DNA from: Chrysaora quinquecirrha
Taxonomy: Eukaryota > Cnidaria > Scyphozoa > Semaeostomeae > Pelagiidae
Length of the DNA stretch: 64,000 bases
Direction of reading: 5' to 3'
NCBI GenBank assembly: GCA_014526335.1
Contig: JACTAT010000358.1
Coordinates: 353,487 to 417,486, forward strand
Shown here: positions 13,401 through 24,489 of the stretch, piece by piece
How positions within the stretch are numbered: position 1 is the first letter of the stretch
Layout: each line of letters starts with the position of its first letter
Translations under genes and position numbers: made by a program
Notes under the pieces: generated by a model
Seen by the model: the letters and a program-made list of their open reading frames with translations, nothing else
Databases searched by the model: none
Told to the model about the DNA's origin: nothing

Positions 13401-14990
13401 TAACACAAATATTCAAACTCAGATCCATGTGTAACGGTCTTTGGACAATGACCCATCTCAAGGCATATTCAGTACAACTTCTCACTAAAAAACTTGGCTA
13501 GGAGAGAACCACTTTGACCTATCATCTGAAGATTGGGAAAGGATTGGATGAAGCCTCAGTTGGGAAAGGATATTTGAAATCTGAAGATGGCGGAAAAGAG
13601 TTAATTAACAGATTTAACACATACCCTCCACAGTCCCAAAGATTCAAAACAAGATTTCCCAAGAATCTGACATGTGAATGCTCAACATCAACTAATAGAA
13701 GAAAAGATTGTACACATTAAAAAATGATCTGCCTAAGTAGTTAAGGAGTCATGAGGCATGCGAACACCTACATTCAATAATCTGACAATTCTAACTCAAA
13801 GGAAATGATTTTTTCTGATCTTTCCACAGTATAAATTAAAGTGGTATGATGCTTTGATGCAAGCGAGCAAGCACGCAGAGCAATGCAGCTGATGTGTACC
13901 AGCAGTTTGTGCCCCCAGAATGATATAATATAATTCTATAATTCTATAATTTTATAATAATTCTAGAACAAATATCATGGGTACTCATTTACAGACCTCC
14001 TAAGGTTGGAAGCTGAGTTGACCACAGGCATGTGGAAAGTGGTCACCACAAGATTGAAATCCAAAACCTCAGGATAGTGAGCCCAATGCCTTGACCACTT
14101 GGCCAAACCGCCTGTTATGCCTCAGATAAAATGGTGTAAGTTGTCCTTGTTTAAAAGCAACTCTTGATTAGAAGCCACAATACCAAAAGTAAATGTAATC
14201 TGCAGCTTACAATAGAGTAATATGGTACTCACTTGTTGCTCCTAGTCTTCTTGTATCTCTTGCAATATAATTTGCAAATATTATTGACCTCATACTGGTT
14301 TTACCAGAGCCACTTTTGCCCATGAGCAAGACCTAAAGGCAATTGAGATAAATATGTAGTTTGAAAATAAATTTTGATCAATAAAATAGACTATTTGAGA
14401 AAAGGAAACTGAAAATAGAACTGCCAACTGGCTGGCTGCTTGAGGGAAGATTCTTCTAAATGGGTGACTTTTTAACTCATGTATCCCTGGGGTAACTTAC
14501 TTTTTTGTTTACTATGGCAGTCCCAGGGGGTGCACTATGTATTATTTGGGTTTTGGCGACGTGCTGCCTGGAACGATCTCGATTTTCACAATTTTGGTAT
14601 AAGGAACGCTGTCAGTTTTCAAGATTTTGTTGTTTTGGTATAAGGAATGGTGTAGATTCTCACGAATTTTGTAAAGGAATTATCTCCATTTTCACATTTG
14701 TGATGTTTGAAGAATGAAAAATTTGAATACAAGGTTCGGTATACATTTTCAAAAAATTGGTATCTATTAAGGTCGGGTATGCTTTTAATTTTTGCTTGGG
14801 TGGCAATACTCTAGTCTGGACTGACGCTGACCTCCTTATAATATTAGGCCTATCTACTTTTCCGCCTGTTTGCTTCTTTTTTGATTAAAGCGTTTAGCCT
14901 GGGATGTTTCTAGTTACAATCAGCTACCAATTAAGCAAAACGATTGTATATAATGTCTATAATTGCTTAAAATACCTTTTTCTTCATCAT
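7480..14990 (-). CDS. RRAGA: RRAGA: Ras-related GTP-binding protein A (RagA), nine coding exons
   Basis: RagA pairs with RagC/D on lysosomes and recruits mTORC1 when amino acids are present. I assembled the gene from coding exons with GT-AG borders and matching phases: 14976-14990, 14233-14332, 13625-13691, 12502-12724, 11861-11956, 10389-10511, 9843-9934, 8753-8868, 7480-7571. These total 924 bases, or 307 residues plus stop, close to the 313 of the human protein. Visible motifs are the P-loop [16 protein letters not shown] for G3 and HKMDL for G4; the C-terminal roadblock-type half includes [18 protein letters not shown] and the final exon [18 protein letters not shown]. Start: ATGATGAAGAAAAAG, with the next exon beginning VLLMGKSG. 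Exon 7 reads CQLKPHKD where vertebrates have a CKEQRD-type stretch. No break was found, so the gene looks functional. Confidence 0.95.
7590..7870. mobile_element. MITE-like inverted-repeat element in RRAGA intron 8
   Basis: The left arm (TTGCGAGAAATAGCGGTAAC from 7616) is repeated in inverse orientation near 7830-7850 (GTTACCGCTATTTCCCGCAA), with a further match between ACACTCCTCATAGTA and its inverse near 7780. The arm, including the TTGAGTTGTA lead, recurs near 9760-9813 in another RRAGA intron and near 32218-32260. A small non-autonomous DNA transposon family is the simplest reading; no coding sequence is present. Confidence 0.6.
8056..8330. repeat. paired tRNA-like (SINE-type) modules with AGGTCA arrays, RRAGA intron 8
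   Basis: Two related stretches point in opposite directions. The plus-strand one (8210-8330) has a box A-like TGGCTTAGATGGTGG and a GGTTCGAGGTC box B-like segment. The minus-strand one (about 8056-8150) has CAGAGCGTTGGCATGCAAAG with a similar tail. Both end in tandem AGGTCA hexamers with one-base spacing: 8276-8281/8283-8288 and 8311-8316/8318-8323 on plus, and 8079-8084/8086-8091 on minus. I read them as tRNA-derived SINE fragments. They are not functional tRNAs, since no cloverleaf closes. Confidence 0.45.
9760..9815. repeat. half copy of the intron MITE family, RRAGA intron 7
   Basis: Reads GATGTTTCTGCTATACCTCG, then CAATTCTGAAGTTTGTACAA and CTCAAAGAG, the inverse of the terminal arm at 7590-7650. 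Only one end of the element was recognised. The rest of the 9000-9840 intron holds no feature I can name, though 9090-9350 is rich in short GTACNGT-type words. Confidence 0.4.
10512..11860. other. RRAGA intron 5, no gene; pyrimidine-rich repeats
   Basis: Lies between RRAGA exons 5 and 6. From about 11160 to 11470 it repeats words such as CTTGTTCC, GTTCCTGC and GATTCCC, a degenerate pyrimidine-rich simple repeat. The open frame at 10586-10978 has no recognisable domain, and I do not consider it a gene. Confidence 0.5.
13925..14112 (-). mobile_element. tRNA-derived SINE in RRAGA intron 2
   Basis: On the minus strand it starts GGCGGTTTGGCCAAGTGGTC, a tRNA box A-like head, followed about 35 bases later by a box B-like GGATTTCAATC. 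A body follows that ends GTAAATGAGTACCCATGATA, then a simple tail made of repeated AATTATAG units (13925-13965). Head, body and simple-repeat tail together are the layout of a tRNA-derived SINE. No target duplication was identified. Confidence 0.65.
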
Positions 14991-15568
14991 CTTGGCAAGT
15001 TTAAGTTGGTATTTTCAAGCTTCAGATCTTTATCTTTCTAATTTCAATCTCTGTTCTTCTCTGTTGACTTCACCAAAAATTACGCCATGATGATCATGTG
15101 ATTTTGCAAGGGATGCCTCGTTTTCGGAAAACCTCGCACAGGCAAAAAATTACTTGACAAAAAATTGTCATCACAGTTCCGTCCAGGGAGCGCTGTTTTC
15201 GTCCTTTTTGCCCCCCCCCCCCAAAACTTATGGTTTTTATGTCCGAAGGACATAATGAGGGGGTGTTTGTGGAACGCATGTAAGGATGTATGTATAGACG
15301 CTTTTTCCTGCCAAAAAGCGTAACAAAAGATAAACCACAAATACTAGGAAGTAAACTTTGAAGTCGCCGTAATTGGATGTAATGAATACCAATTATTTGA
15401 CAATTAGAAGCAATACCGAAATTTGTAAACATCTAGATGAGTCATTGTGGTTAAAGTTTATGCAGAAGATTCTCGAAGCTCAATTTTTTATAATTAATTC
15501 TCAAAGCTTTTGTATTTGAATATTGCATAATAAAATACTTTTATTAGCCTTTTGCGTTGCGCATGTTG
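14991..15568. other. intergenic region upstream of RRAGA
   Basis: Holds the presumed RRAGA promoter (reading leftwards) and a ten-base C run at 15212-15221. Open frames on the minus strand at 15080-15432 overlap one another and show no domain, so I do not call a gene. Confidence 0.4.
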
Positions 15569-16528
15569 TACCCTGGGTGCCAGAGTCTCTAAGAAAAAAG
15601 AAAGGAAAGGGAAAGGGAGAGACAGAGGGAAAAGAGAATGAGACTCTGGTTCGAAGAGAACCTAATCTCGTTCTGAAAAAAACGGCTGCACTTCCGCCTA
15701 TGGTTTATGAGCCATAAAGCCTGGGTGGAATCAGTTGCAGATCAAATGAAATGACTGAAACACTTGAGAAAGCTGTGAAACGAGAGATTCATCGGCCTAA
15801 GGAAACGGTTGAAAAGGATGGCGAGATCGATGCGAGGAAACGAGCCAAACCAGGCCAAGCAATTTCGATGAGGTCCTGAAGAAGGCGTACTCGTCGATTA
15901 TTTCCTAGTTAGATGAGAGGAGGTATAAATGATAACAGATCGAAGCTTTGAAATCCATATTCTTGCTGAAAAGTTCTCATTTATTTTCCAATATGGCTCT
16001 GTTGCCCGTTGGTTTCAACAGAAACTCAGAAACTGGTGCTTCCAAACCTATAGGCCTTCGTCTTTCTAGATTGACATTGAATCAATATTCTCAAAATGCA
16101 AGTAGGCCCTCGCCATTTAGGGACACAATGTGCTACAGTCATCTCTTCTAAATTTGGAAAATATTCGACGAGTACCTTCTTCAGAACCTCATCAAAATTG
16201 CTTGGCCTAGTTGACTTGTTTTCTCGTACCTATCTAATCTCGCCATATTTGTCAGCCGTTTCTTTAGGCCAATGAATCGTTCTTCGCAGCTTTTTCAGAA
16301 GTGAACGGTTAAATTCGAAAGCCTGACCCCACAGCCCCATTACAACAGAGTTTCGCTGATTATCCAATCACAAACATGATACACGTTCGTGTATCTTCGA
16401 TTTGATTGGCGAATGAAAAACAATAGAAGGACGCATTTGACCAGAGCCTTCCTTTTCTCTTCTCGTATCATTTTTTTCTTTTTTTTCTTTTTTTTTTTTT
16501 ATTCTTGAAGGCTCTGGCACCCAGGGTA
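15569..16528. mobile_element. non-autonomous Mutator-like (MULE) element with 9-bp target duplication
   Basis: Ends are inverted: TACCCTGGGTGCCAGAG at 15569-15585 and its complement at 16512-16528. Both flanks carry CGCATGTTG (15560-15568 and 16529-16537), a nine-base target duplication. Internally, 15763-15910 is repeated in inverse orientation at about 16150-16300 with moderate divergence (for example TTCATCGGCCTAAGGAAACG against TTCATTGGCCTAAAGAAACG), so much of the element can fold back. Purine/pyrimidine-rich tracts lie inside each end. Nine-base duplications with long or foldback ends are typical of MULEs. No transposase is encoded. Confidence 0.8.
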
Positions 16529-16684
16529 CGCATGTTGTTGCCAGTCGATGTCATATTTATTTTGAGAGGGTTGTTGTTATCAGAAGATTCTCAAGGTCCT
16601 GGTGCGCGCAAATTTGCGTGTAAAGAGGGTAGGAAAGAGCGGCGCAGTAGAAATTCCTGCTGATTTCGTGCGATTTTGTTTATT

Positions 16685-16845
16685 TTTACTGTCATCATCA
16701 TCATTATCATCATCATCATGATCATCGTCATCATCATCATCATCATAATTATCATCATCATCGTCATCTTGTTCAACATCATCATCATCATCTTGAACAT
16801 CATCATTATCATTATCATCATCGTCGTCGTCGTCATCACTGTCAT
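16685..16845. repeat. ATC/CATCAT trinucleotide microsatellite
   Basis: About 160 bases of nearly pure TCATCA repeats with TATCAT and CGTCAT variants. The Met-rich frame across it on the minus strand is an artefact of the repeat. Confidence 0.95.
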
Positions 16846-17524
16846 GATTACGTGATTATCAGGATTATGTAAAACCCGGTAACAAAAAGCTGGATGTCAA
16901 TAGTTCTTTTCTTTTGTGTCGGGGGGTATTGGCTGGGAGTTGTCATTTTTGGCAAACTGATTAAAAAAACTGCTTAAAAATTAGCGGTTATGAAATTTTT
17001 TGGACAGTTCGGAGTTCAAAGGGAGTTCAGGTTTTAATTGGACCATTCTTGGAATTTGAATTTTTCCCTGTGCCTGTACACACACACAGGATTATAGCTC
17101 CAGAAATTGAGGAAAGTTCGGAAAATGACACCCTGAAAAGCGGCACGTCCCGCCGTATGCTCTTTTGTCAGCCACAAAAATTTCAATCATCTTTCAATTG
17201 CAAATCATGTGATGACGAGGAAAGGAAAACAATTTCTAACACAATATTAATCTTTGTACCCCTATTGTTTTATTATATTACCAATTTCATTACTACTTTA
17301 ATCCCTGACTTTAATCCAACTGTGGCACGAAACGTGAGATTGACGAAACATTGGCGAAATACGAAAATCATCACAGAAGAGATAGAAATTTATTATTAAA
17401 AATTCTGGTGAAGAACAGCAATATTTTTCTCAATAAAGAAAAGTTAATATTTCAGAGAAGAATTGCATCATACGATTTACGAACCTGCGCAGGCAGTCAA
17501 ACCAGTCAAACAAGACGAAAAACA

Positions 17525-18343
17525 ATGGATACGAATTCAGATAAAAGGGAAGATAGCACTTTTAAAAGACCAAAACTGAGTTTTCATCATCATCACAATT
17601 CCATGCCAAAATACGAAAGACAAGAATCCGTATTTGACGGTATGTATAAGCGAGATCCTACCACTAGAGTCTTTGTCAACCGTAGTTTGAGCTTAGATAA
17701 TATCAAGTTCTTCGGTTTCGACATGGACTATACCTTGGCCGTTTACAAATCACCGGCCTACGAGACTTTGTGTTTTGATCTCGTGAAGAAAAGGCTTGTA
17801 GAAGTTGGCTATCCTCCTGAACTTGAAAACTTGGAGTATGATCCTTCGTTTCCAGTTAGAGGAATGATGTTTGATACGGAGTTAGGCAACTTGTTAAAAG
17901 TTGACACGTATGGAAATATTTTGCTATGTGTTCACGGCTTGAAGTTCTACCATAGCCAGGACATCAGACAGTGTTATCCTAATAAATTCATACAAGCTGG
18001 TGGGGCTGCTGCTGTGGCTAAATTTCCAATTTTGAATACTTTATTCAACCTTCCAGAATGTCATCTTCTTGCTTGCCTTATTGATATTCTTGATAAACAG
18101 CCAGGTTTTACAAAAACAGCCGCGGGTGTGACCAGTGGCTCAGTTTTAATTTCTTACAAGAGTGTTTATCAAGATGTTCGAGCAGCTGTCGACTGGGTCC
18201 ATCTGCAAGGGTCCCTGAAAGATGAAACACTTGCAAATCCAGAAAAATACATTGCCAAAGATGAGAGATTGCCCAAATTGATTTACAGAATGAGAGAGCA
18301 CAATAGAAAGGTGTTCATTATTACAAACAGTGACTACCAGTAC
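17525..18343 (+). CDS. NT5C2: NT5C2-like cytosolic purine 5'-nucleotidase, intronless and 3'-truncated by the gap
   Basis: NT5C2 is a cytosolic HAD-family enzyme that dephosphorylates IMP and GMP. From ATG at 17525 (MDTNSDKRED) the frame runs 273 residues without an intron until the assembly gap. It shows RVFVNRSLSLDNIKFFGF, the HAD motif I FDMDYTLAVYKSP, the GNLLKVDTYGN loop, ILNTLFNLPE, AVDWVHLQGSLK and the HAD motif II region VFIITNSDYQY. The C-terminal half, with motif III and the acidic tail, is missing in the gap. The upstream frame is open to 17351 but lacks family similarity, so I start at 17525. Vertebrate NT5C2 has many introns in this part, so a retrocopy or intron loss is possible. 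The 15 residues readable after the gap do not resemble the family. Confidence 0.85.
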
Positions 18344-18843
18344 NNNNNNNNNNNNNNNNNNNNNNNNNNNNNNNNNNNNNNNNNNNNNNNNNNNNNNNNN
18401 NNNNNNNNNNNNNNNNNNNNNNNNNNNNNNNNNNNNNNNNNNNNNNNNNNNNNNNNNNNNNNNNNNNNNNNNNNNNNNNNNNNNNNNNNNNNNNNNNNNN
18501 NNNNNNNNNNNNNNNNNNNNNNNNNNNNNNNNNNNNNNNNNNNNNNNNNNNNNNNNNNNNNNNNNNNNNNNNNNNNNNNNNNNNNNNNNNNNNNNNNNNN
18601 NNNNNNNNNNNNNNNNNNNNNNNNNNNNNNNNNNNNNNNNNNNNNNNNNNNNNNNNNNNNNNNNNNNNNNNNNNNNNNNNNNNNNNNNNNNNNNNNNNNN
18701 NNNNNNNNNNNNNNNNNNNNNNNNNNNNNNNNNNNNNNNNNNNNNNNNNNNNNNNNNNNNNNNNNNNNNNNNNNNNNNNNNNNNNNNNNNNNNNNNNNNN
18801 NNNNNNNNNNNNNNNNNNNNNNNNNNNNNNNNNNNNNNNNNNN
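18344..18843. other. assembly gap, 500 N
   Basis: Exactly 500 N, hence a placeholder of unknown true length. The 3' half of the NT5C2-like gene and probably the last exon of the P450 gene fall here. Confidence 1.
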
Positions 18844-19232
18844 GAATCTCGACGAACTAGAAAATTTATCTGAAGTTAAATTATTTAAATAGTTTATTAA
18901 ATTAGAAAATTAATAAATTCAATGTATGCGGGATGTCCAATCAATTAAATAGGGGGCCCCAAGTACACCCCGTAGCGCAGAATTTCTTTGTCATCCGAAT
19001 CTTTCTAATTTCAGTCGTTCGAATTTTTTCAACTTTAATAATTCACAGAACAGGAATGAAAATTTAGAAGTAGAAATGAATGGCTGTGAATTTGGCAATC
19101 TGGTAATAGTGACTATTAGTTGTTCAGTATCTCTTTGTCATGTCATCTCACTCTTTCTTCTGTGATTACTGGCATCATAAGAAGTAAAGACGACGCCAAC
19201 TTATACGCTGTTAGCTATCATTACGTAGGTAC

Positions 19233-22200
19233 CTTTCTCAACGAATCTATCTGGGTTGAATTCATCTGGGTCCTTCCAATAAGATCCTAATCGATGCAGT
19301 GTGCCAATACCAACCATAACATGTGTTCCAGGTGGTATCTCATACTTTCCAAGTTTATCAGCATTAATCGATGTTCTATCTGTTGTAATTGCAACAGGAT
19401 ACAGTCGCATTGCTTCTTTGATGCATTTATCAAGATACTTCATGCTATCTAGATCTTGCCAAACTAATTCTCGATCATTACAAAACCCAAGGACATTATT
19501 TATCTCTTCCCTAACCCTCTCTTGAATGTCAATATGTTTTGCTAATAACAGCAAAGTCCATGTGGCTGTTAAACTGGTCGTTTCGTGTCCAGCTATCATA
19601 AATGTAAACACTTGATGATATATATCTTCATCTGTTATTTTGTTGTGATTTTCATCCTCCATTTCGAACATCATTTCCAACAAATCTTGCTCATTTTTGG
19701 ATTTCTCTGTCTTCAGTCTTTCTCCTTTTCTCCGTTGCCGTATTATCTGTTTGGAGAAGGTTATAAAGTATTCTATTAATACCAGGAATACAGAGGTATA
19801 GCTACCAGAACAGACCCAAGTCAAAGGTAAACCTATGGGTAGCTCGTGGAACAATTAGATTGCTGCTTGTTTTGGTATCTGTCATGTTTCTGTGGGAAAT
19901 GAGAAAAGACTCGATACCTTTGGAATAAGCTCAAAACTTGAATTCGAATTCAAACCGAAAAAACTTAATAGCGAAAAAGCTGCCAAAGCTTCGCAGAACA
20001 TTAATGTTGCCGTCAAAATCTTGTAGAAAATTGTGGAATCTGAAGAAGCAATTTTTGAACAAGTAAAATCAGGAGCGTTTAATAAGGATCCAAAAAGCCC
20101 TGTTCTAGGATCACTTGGGTACTTTCCCATACGAAACTCATTTGTTACCCAGCACGGTCAACGTTCTGACCCCGCGTTTGTTCTTAGACCAAACACAAAT
20201 CATCCGTGATTTTGGTGTAGATCTCTCGTGAAACCCTCAAATAATACTAGTTTTTTATATAGCTGTTCACCGCAAAAAAATTTCACGATTTCTTGAGGAA
20301 TATCTAGATTAGCACCACCACCTATGTCCAAATATGACCTCACCCTGTTATCTCCGATTTTTGAATAGCGCTGCCATCTATGTCCCAGTTTTGTTGCTAA
20401 TCAAACCAATTCTTTACCCAACCAAATTGCCGTCTCTCCACAGACAAAGAAAACCAGTACTTGAAATGCCGACATAACCAGTATTTTGGACAAATCTTAC
20501 AACGATTGTCCAAAGTTATGTTGTGAAAAAACAGATTAAAATGTGTGAAAGCCGAAAACCCCCAGATTTCGGACAAGATTTCAACAAAATTGCCGTCTCT
20601 CCATAGACAAGAAAAGCATTTATTGAACTGCCGATACAATAAGTTATTGGGAGAAACCTTGACAACGATTGTCCAAAATTATATTGTGAGAAAACAGGTT
20701 TAATCGTATGAAAACAGGAAATCACCAGTAATCAGAAAAAAGCAAAATTATGGGACAGACCTTAAGAACAACTACACTCTTTTTTTTAATAAGCAACTGT
20801 TCAATAAGCAACCAGGGCTGAGATTGTGCTAAAATTTCTGGTGCAATAGCTTTCTTTATACTGTACATCCTTGCAAACTTGTCAATTACATTGAGAAGCC
20901 AGAAAAGAGCCAAAATAAGAGGTTTTAGGGGGTACTAGGCATTCTGTGACGGCTGAAATCGTAGATAAGTTAAGCAACTCTTGAGGGCTGGACCAAAGTC
21001 AAGTTGCTTATTGAAAAAAAAAGTGTATCCCCATAGCGACACGACAGCTCCTGTAACTTATTATTTGTTAAGCTAATTATGTCTATTACCTTGTCTATCA
21101 GTGATCGAAAACACTTTTCAGCTTTCTGAAACTGCTTCTCTTCGTTCGATGTTACTAGCTTCATAATTGGAAAGAGTTGCTTAAATGATCTGTTTTGAAG
21201 ATCAAAACTCGCTCTAAGTATTATATCAGTAGCTTTACTTTCTTTGTTATGTCCACCTTTAATGCAGTTAAAAGAATAACCAAAGGCACATAGACCGATG
21301 ACGTCAAGGGTAAGATGTGTCAGCTTCTCGAGTACGTCACAATCCATTGTTTTGTTTGCTGTTTTAGAGATTTCATTGGTCCAGAACTGTGATGGTAAAA
21401 AGAAAAGGCATTAATGGCTTGCGCTGCTGAATATTTTCATCCAAATAGCAAAAGTATTAAATCTGCCATTATAAATACCGCCGCCTTGCTGTAGAGAATA
21501 CGTAAATGGTAGCTAACGCTACTGTAATGAAAATCTGTTGTTGCCATCTCTCAACTATTATGAACTTTTCTCAACAAGGCAAAATATTGTCTGTATTTTA
21601 CAGAATCGGCCGCTTGGGTGTAAATTGACCGAGCTTAAACTGCTATACTATTGATTGAAAAAGACGAACGCTTAGGGTTTGAATGCTTGGCAAACCATGG
21701 TGAAATCGGCTGTTTCGGTAAAACCGTCAACTTCATCGCTGTCTTGACAAGAATTTGTCCCTGAAAGACTGGTTACCACAAGATCGCAACAATCGCATGA
21801 TTATCGTCAGATTTTCTATGGCAAGATTATCGCAAGATCTTCAATATAAAGGTATGATATAATATCTTTGGTCGCAACAAGCGCTGAACTCGTAAGATCG
21901 TCGCGATTACGTGATTGCAGAATCGTGATAGTATAGGGATGGATACAACGTTCACGATTTTTACCGTTCAGTTACGATCTGTTTCCATTTAAGATCGATA
22001 ATCGTGCTGGTCGTCTGACAAAATCGTGCAATAATCGTACGGTTGTTACGACCTTATGAAAACCGGCTTGAGAACGTTATTGGTGTTGCTTTGCTAGTAC
22101 TAAAGAATTCTGTCGATACAATTGTTGAAAATACCGGGAAAGTCGCGTAGAACGTTATTGAAGATGCACCAGTCGCTAGGATCTAATTGTACGTTAACTA

Positions 22201-23512
22201 ATCGGGACCTCGACCCTGACTGTGACGCTATCGTAGCTGGAGCTCGAACTCCGACCTCACTGAGCTTCTGACACCACGAACGATTGGATTAGACAATACG
22301 AAGCCACGTCACCTTTAATTTTGGGACAATTGGTTTCCTCAATGTACAGTAGTTCGAATGAAAAAAGGAGGGATTGGTGAGGATGGCATAATGGATAAAA
22401 ATCAAATTCAAAGTATGGAGCTCACCTCTAGAAGTTCATTGGTCTTCGTTTCAAAAATTGGTAAGAATTGTTGTACCCTTGCCTTTGTGAAAAACGGATT
22501 AAGCTGCTTTCTCTGAATAGCATGAGCACGCCCATTCGCAGTGATGAGTCCGTTTCCAAATCCTGGAAGAATTTTCTTCAGAACATCCTGCCGTCTGTAG
22601 TTTTTACAGTTTTTCACAATGACATGTTTAGCGATTTCAGGATCAGTTATGTGTACTCGATAGCCACCTACAAATATTCCATCATGTTTCATCAGTATTA
22701 CCGTACATACTCGGATTAGATTTTAACGCAAGAAATGACTGGCAGTATTCATGCGATGGGTTCTGGACAATCATATTGTCATTGGAAAAAAGCCTGCTGC
22801 AAAACTAAGGTCATGATTACCTGATTACCGGTTCTGATGTACCCCAACACGCTCTTTCCGGCGATGCTGGAAGCATGGCAGGGCAAAAGGAGAGACCGGA
22901 CCCTTAAAATTATGACGAAACATTAGAAACATTGAAATATGTATCAATTGTCATGAAGGCAACAGGGCAATAGCCCCCTTGTCCCCCTCTCCCGGCATCC
23001 CTGACTCGGCTGATGCCTGCAAAGCGACGAAGAGGAAAGACACAAAAGGTATATTTTTTGCCAGAGTAATAACACGCTCTCTGGAGTCTAGACTCGTACA
23101 AGACTCGATCACCACACCCAAATTTTTTGGGATTTCCACTGATCCATCCAGCCAGATATAGGGTGCTCCCCTTACTGCAATTTCTTGGATCAAAGGCCCA
23201 TGACACACAGAGCAAAAGAAAAAGGCTAAAGAAAAATGAAAAACTTCTCTTACCGAATAAAATGTAATATTTGAAAACCGATCCATATTTCCGTGCCCAC
23301 TTTAGTAACAAGGCGTGATGGTCAGTAGAGATAGAAAAATCAAGGGTGTTGCCAAGTAGAAAGTGACCTTTTGGACCTGGTATAAGTTCAAAGGGCTTGT
23401 TTCTTCTGCAAAATTTCAGGATCAGTGTTATACAGATAATCAAAACAGCTATCCACCCAGTGTAATAATACAGCATTGAGATCAGATTAGGATTCCAATA
23501 CGCCATTTTCAT
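19233..23512 (-). CDS. microsomal cytochrome P450, four exons found, heme-binding exon missing
   Basis: A membrane-anchored monooxygenase. Exons with matching phases: 23254-23512, 22426-22709, 21090-21386 and 19233-19746. Exon 1 gives MKMAYWN, an N-terminal membrane segment (GWIAVLIICITLIL) and the proline hinge LIPGPKGHFLLGN. Exon 2 has ILPGFGNGLITANG, the usual helix C neighbourhood. Exon 4 has the I-helix AGHETTSLTATWTL, the K-helix ExxR as KEAMRLYP, and the FNPDRF motif. The 451 codons end at a donor after EKG. The final exon with the FxxGxRxCxG heme cysteine is not found at 18844-19232 and may lie in the 500-N gap; otherwise the gene is broken. Sequence style suggests the CYP4/CYP46 side of the superfamily, but I would not name a family. 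Confidence 0.88.
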
Positions 23513-23519
23513 TCTGACA

Positions 23520-24489
23520 AGACAAGACCCACAACCATCATCTGCGCTGGCCTAAAGTTTTTATTGGACATGACTAAATGTTGACTGATCTATTTGAACT
23601 GCCAACTTCACTAATCAACACTTCATTGTTTGTTTTGTTTGTTTCTTGGTCATCCCCTTTTTGTGAAACTATTATTTAATTTGCATAATACTGCCCCCAC
23701 GTGCTAAACGTGTATCCTTCTAGCACCTGTAGCGCGATCTTTTCGCGCCTTAAAATTTTTCGAGATTTGATTTGCAGGAAAGCAGAACGACACTGCTGGA
23801 CATTATATTGTCAGTTCCAAGAGGGCGTACTCGGAAAGATTTAAGACAGGGATGCTTTCTTATTTGAAAAGATGCTTCAGATCACCATGCAATGCAAAAA
23901 ATGATAGACTGCAAATCTCAAACCAAAAAAATCCGAAAAATATTTGACTGGGTTCTAATTTCGGCTCCAAAACAATGACAGAAATCCCCACAAATTTTAC
24001 CAGGAAGATGATGCAGAATCCTAAGCTGTTCAGATGAATTGATCTCGAGATTACTATTACTCGAATCCATTGAACTAAAAATAAAAAGTTTTAAAGTTAT
24101 TTTTATTTTTATTTCAATGCTCGAATCGAATTGAATAGACCTTTTCGAGGTGAAACGTCGGGGTGAAAAAGTTTCAGTCACTTTTACCGTCAACAAAGCC
24201 CTTATAGAATCACAAACTTTGCACGCCCTTATAACATCGGTGGCCCCAGTGTTGTGGTAGTGAAACTTTGCAATGCACCGAACTAAATTTCAGATGCTTG
24301 ACTTTAGCATCAAAAACTCAATTACTTGACATGTTAATAAGTTTCAATCCTGACATCCTTTCGTCATAAACGTCTATTGTTTGTGAATCAAAGGTCTATT
24401 GTTTGTGAATCAAAATCAATTGTCCTCGTTTTGGAAATTTGGCCTCTCTCATTTCTTGCATATGGACAACTTCGGTCTTTATCTTCAAG
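23520..24489. other. divergent intergenic region between P450 and UQCRH
   Basis: Upstream of both genes, which point away from each other, so both promoters should lie here. The ORF at 23918-24196 (-) shows no family. A direct duplication of CTATTGTTTGTGAATCAAA is seen at 24372-24412. Confidence 0.4.

Noticed and set aside
16591..16845. Met-rich open frame on the minus strand
   Set aside because: It is a translation of a CAT trinucleotide microsatellite.
18844..18892. Continuation of the NT5C2 frame after the gap
   Set aside because: True gap length is unknown, so frame is arbitrary, and the residues do not resemble the NT5C2 C-terminus.
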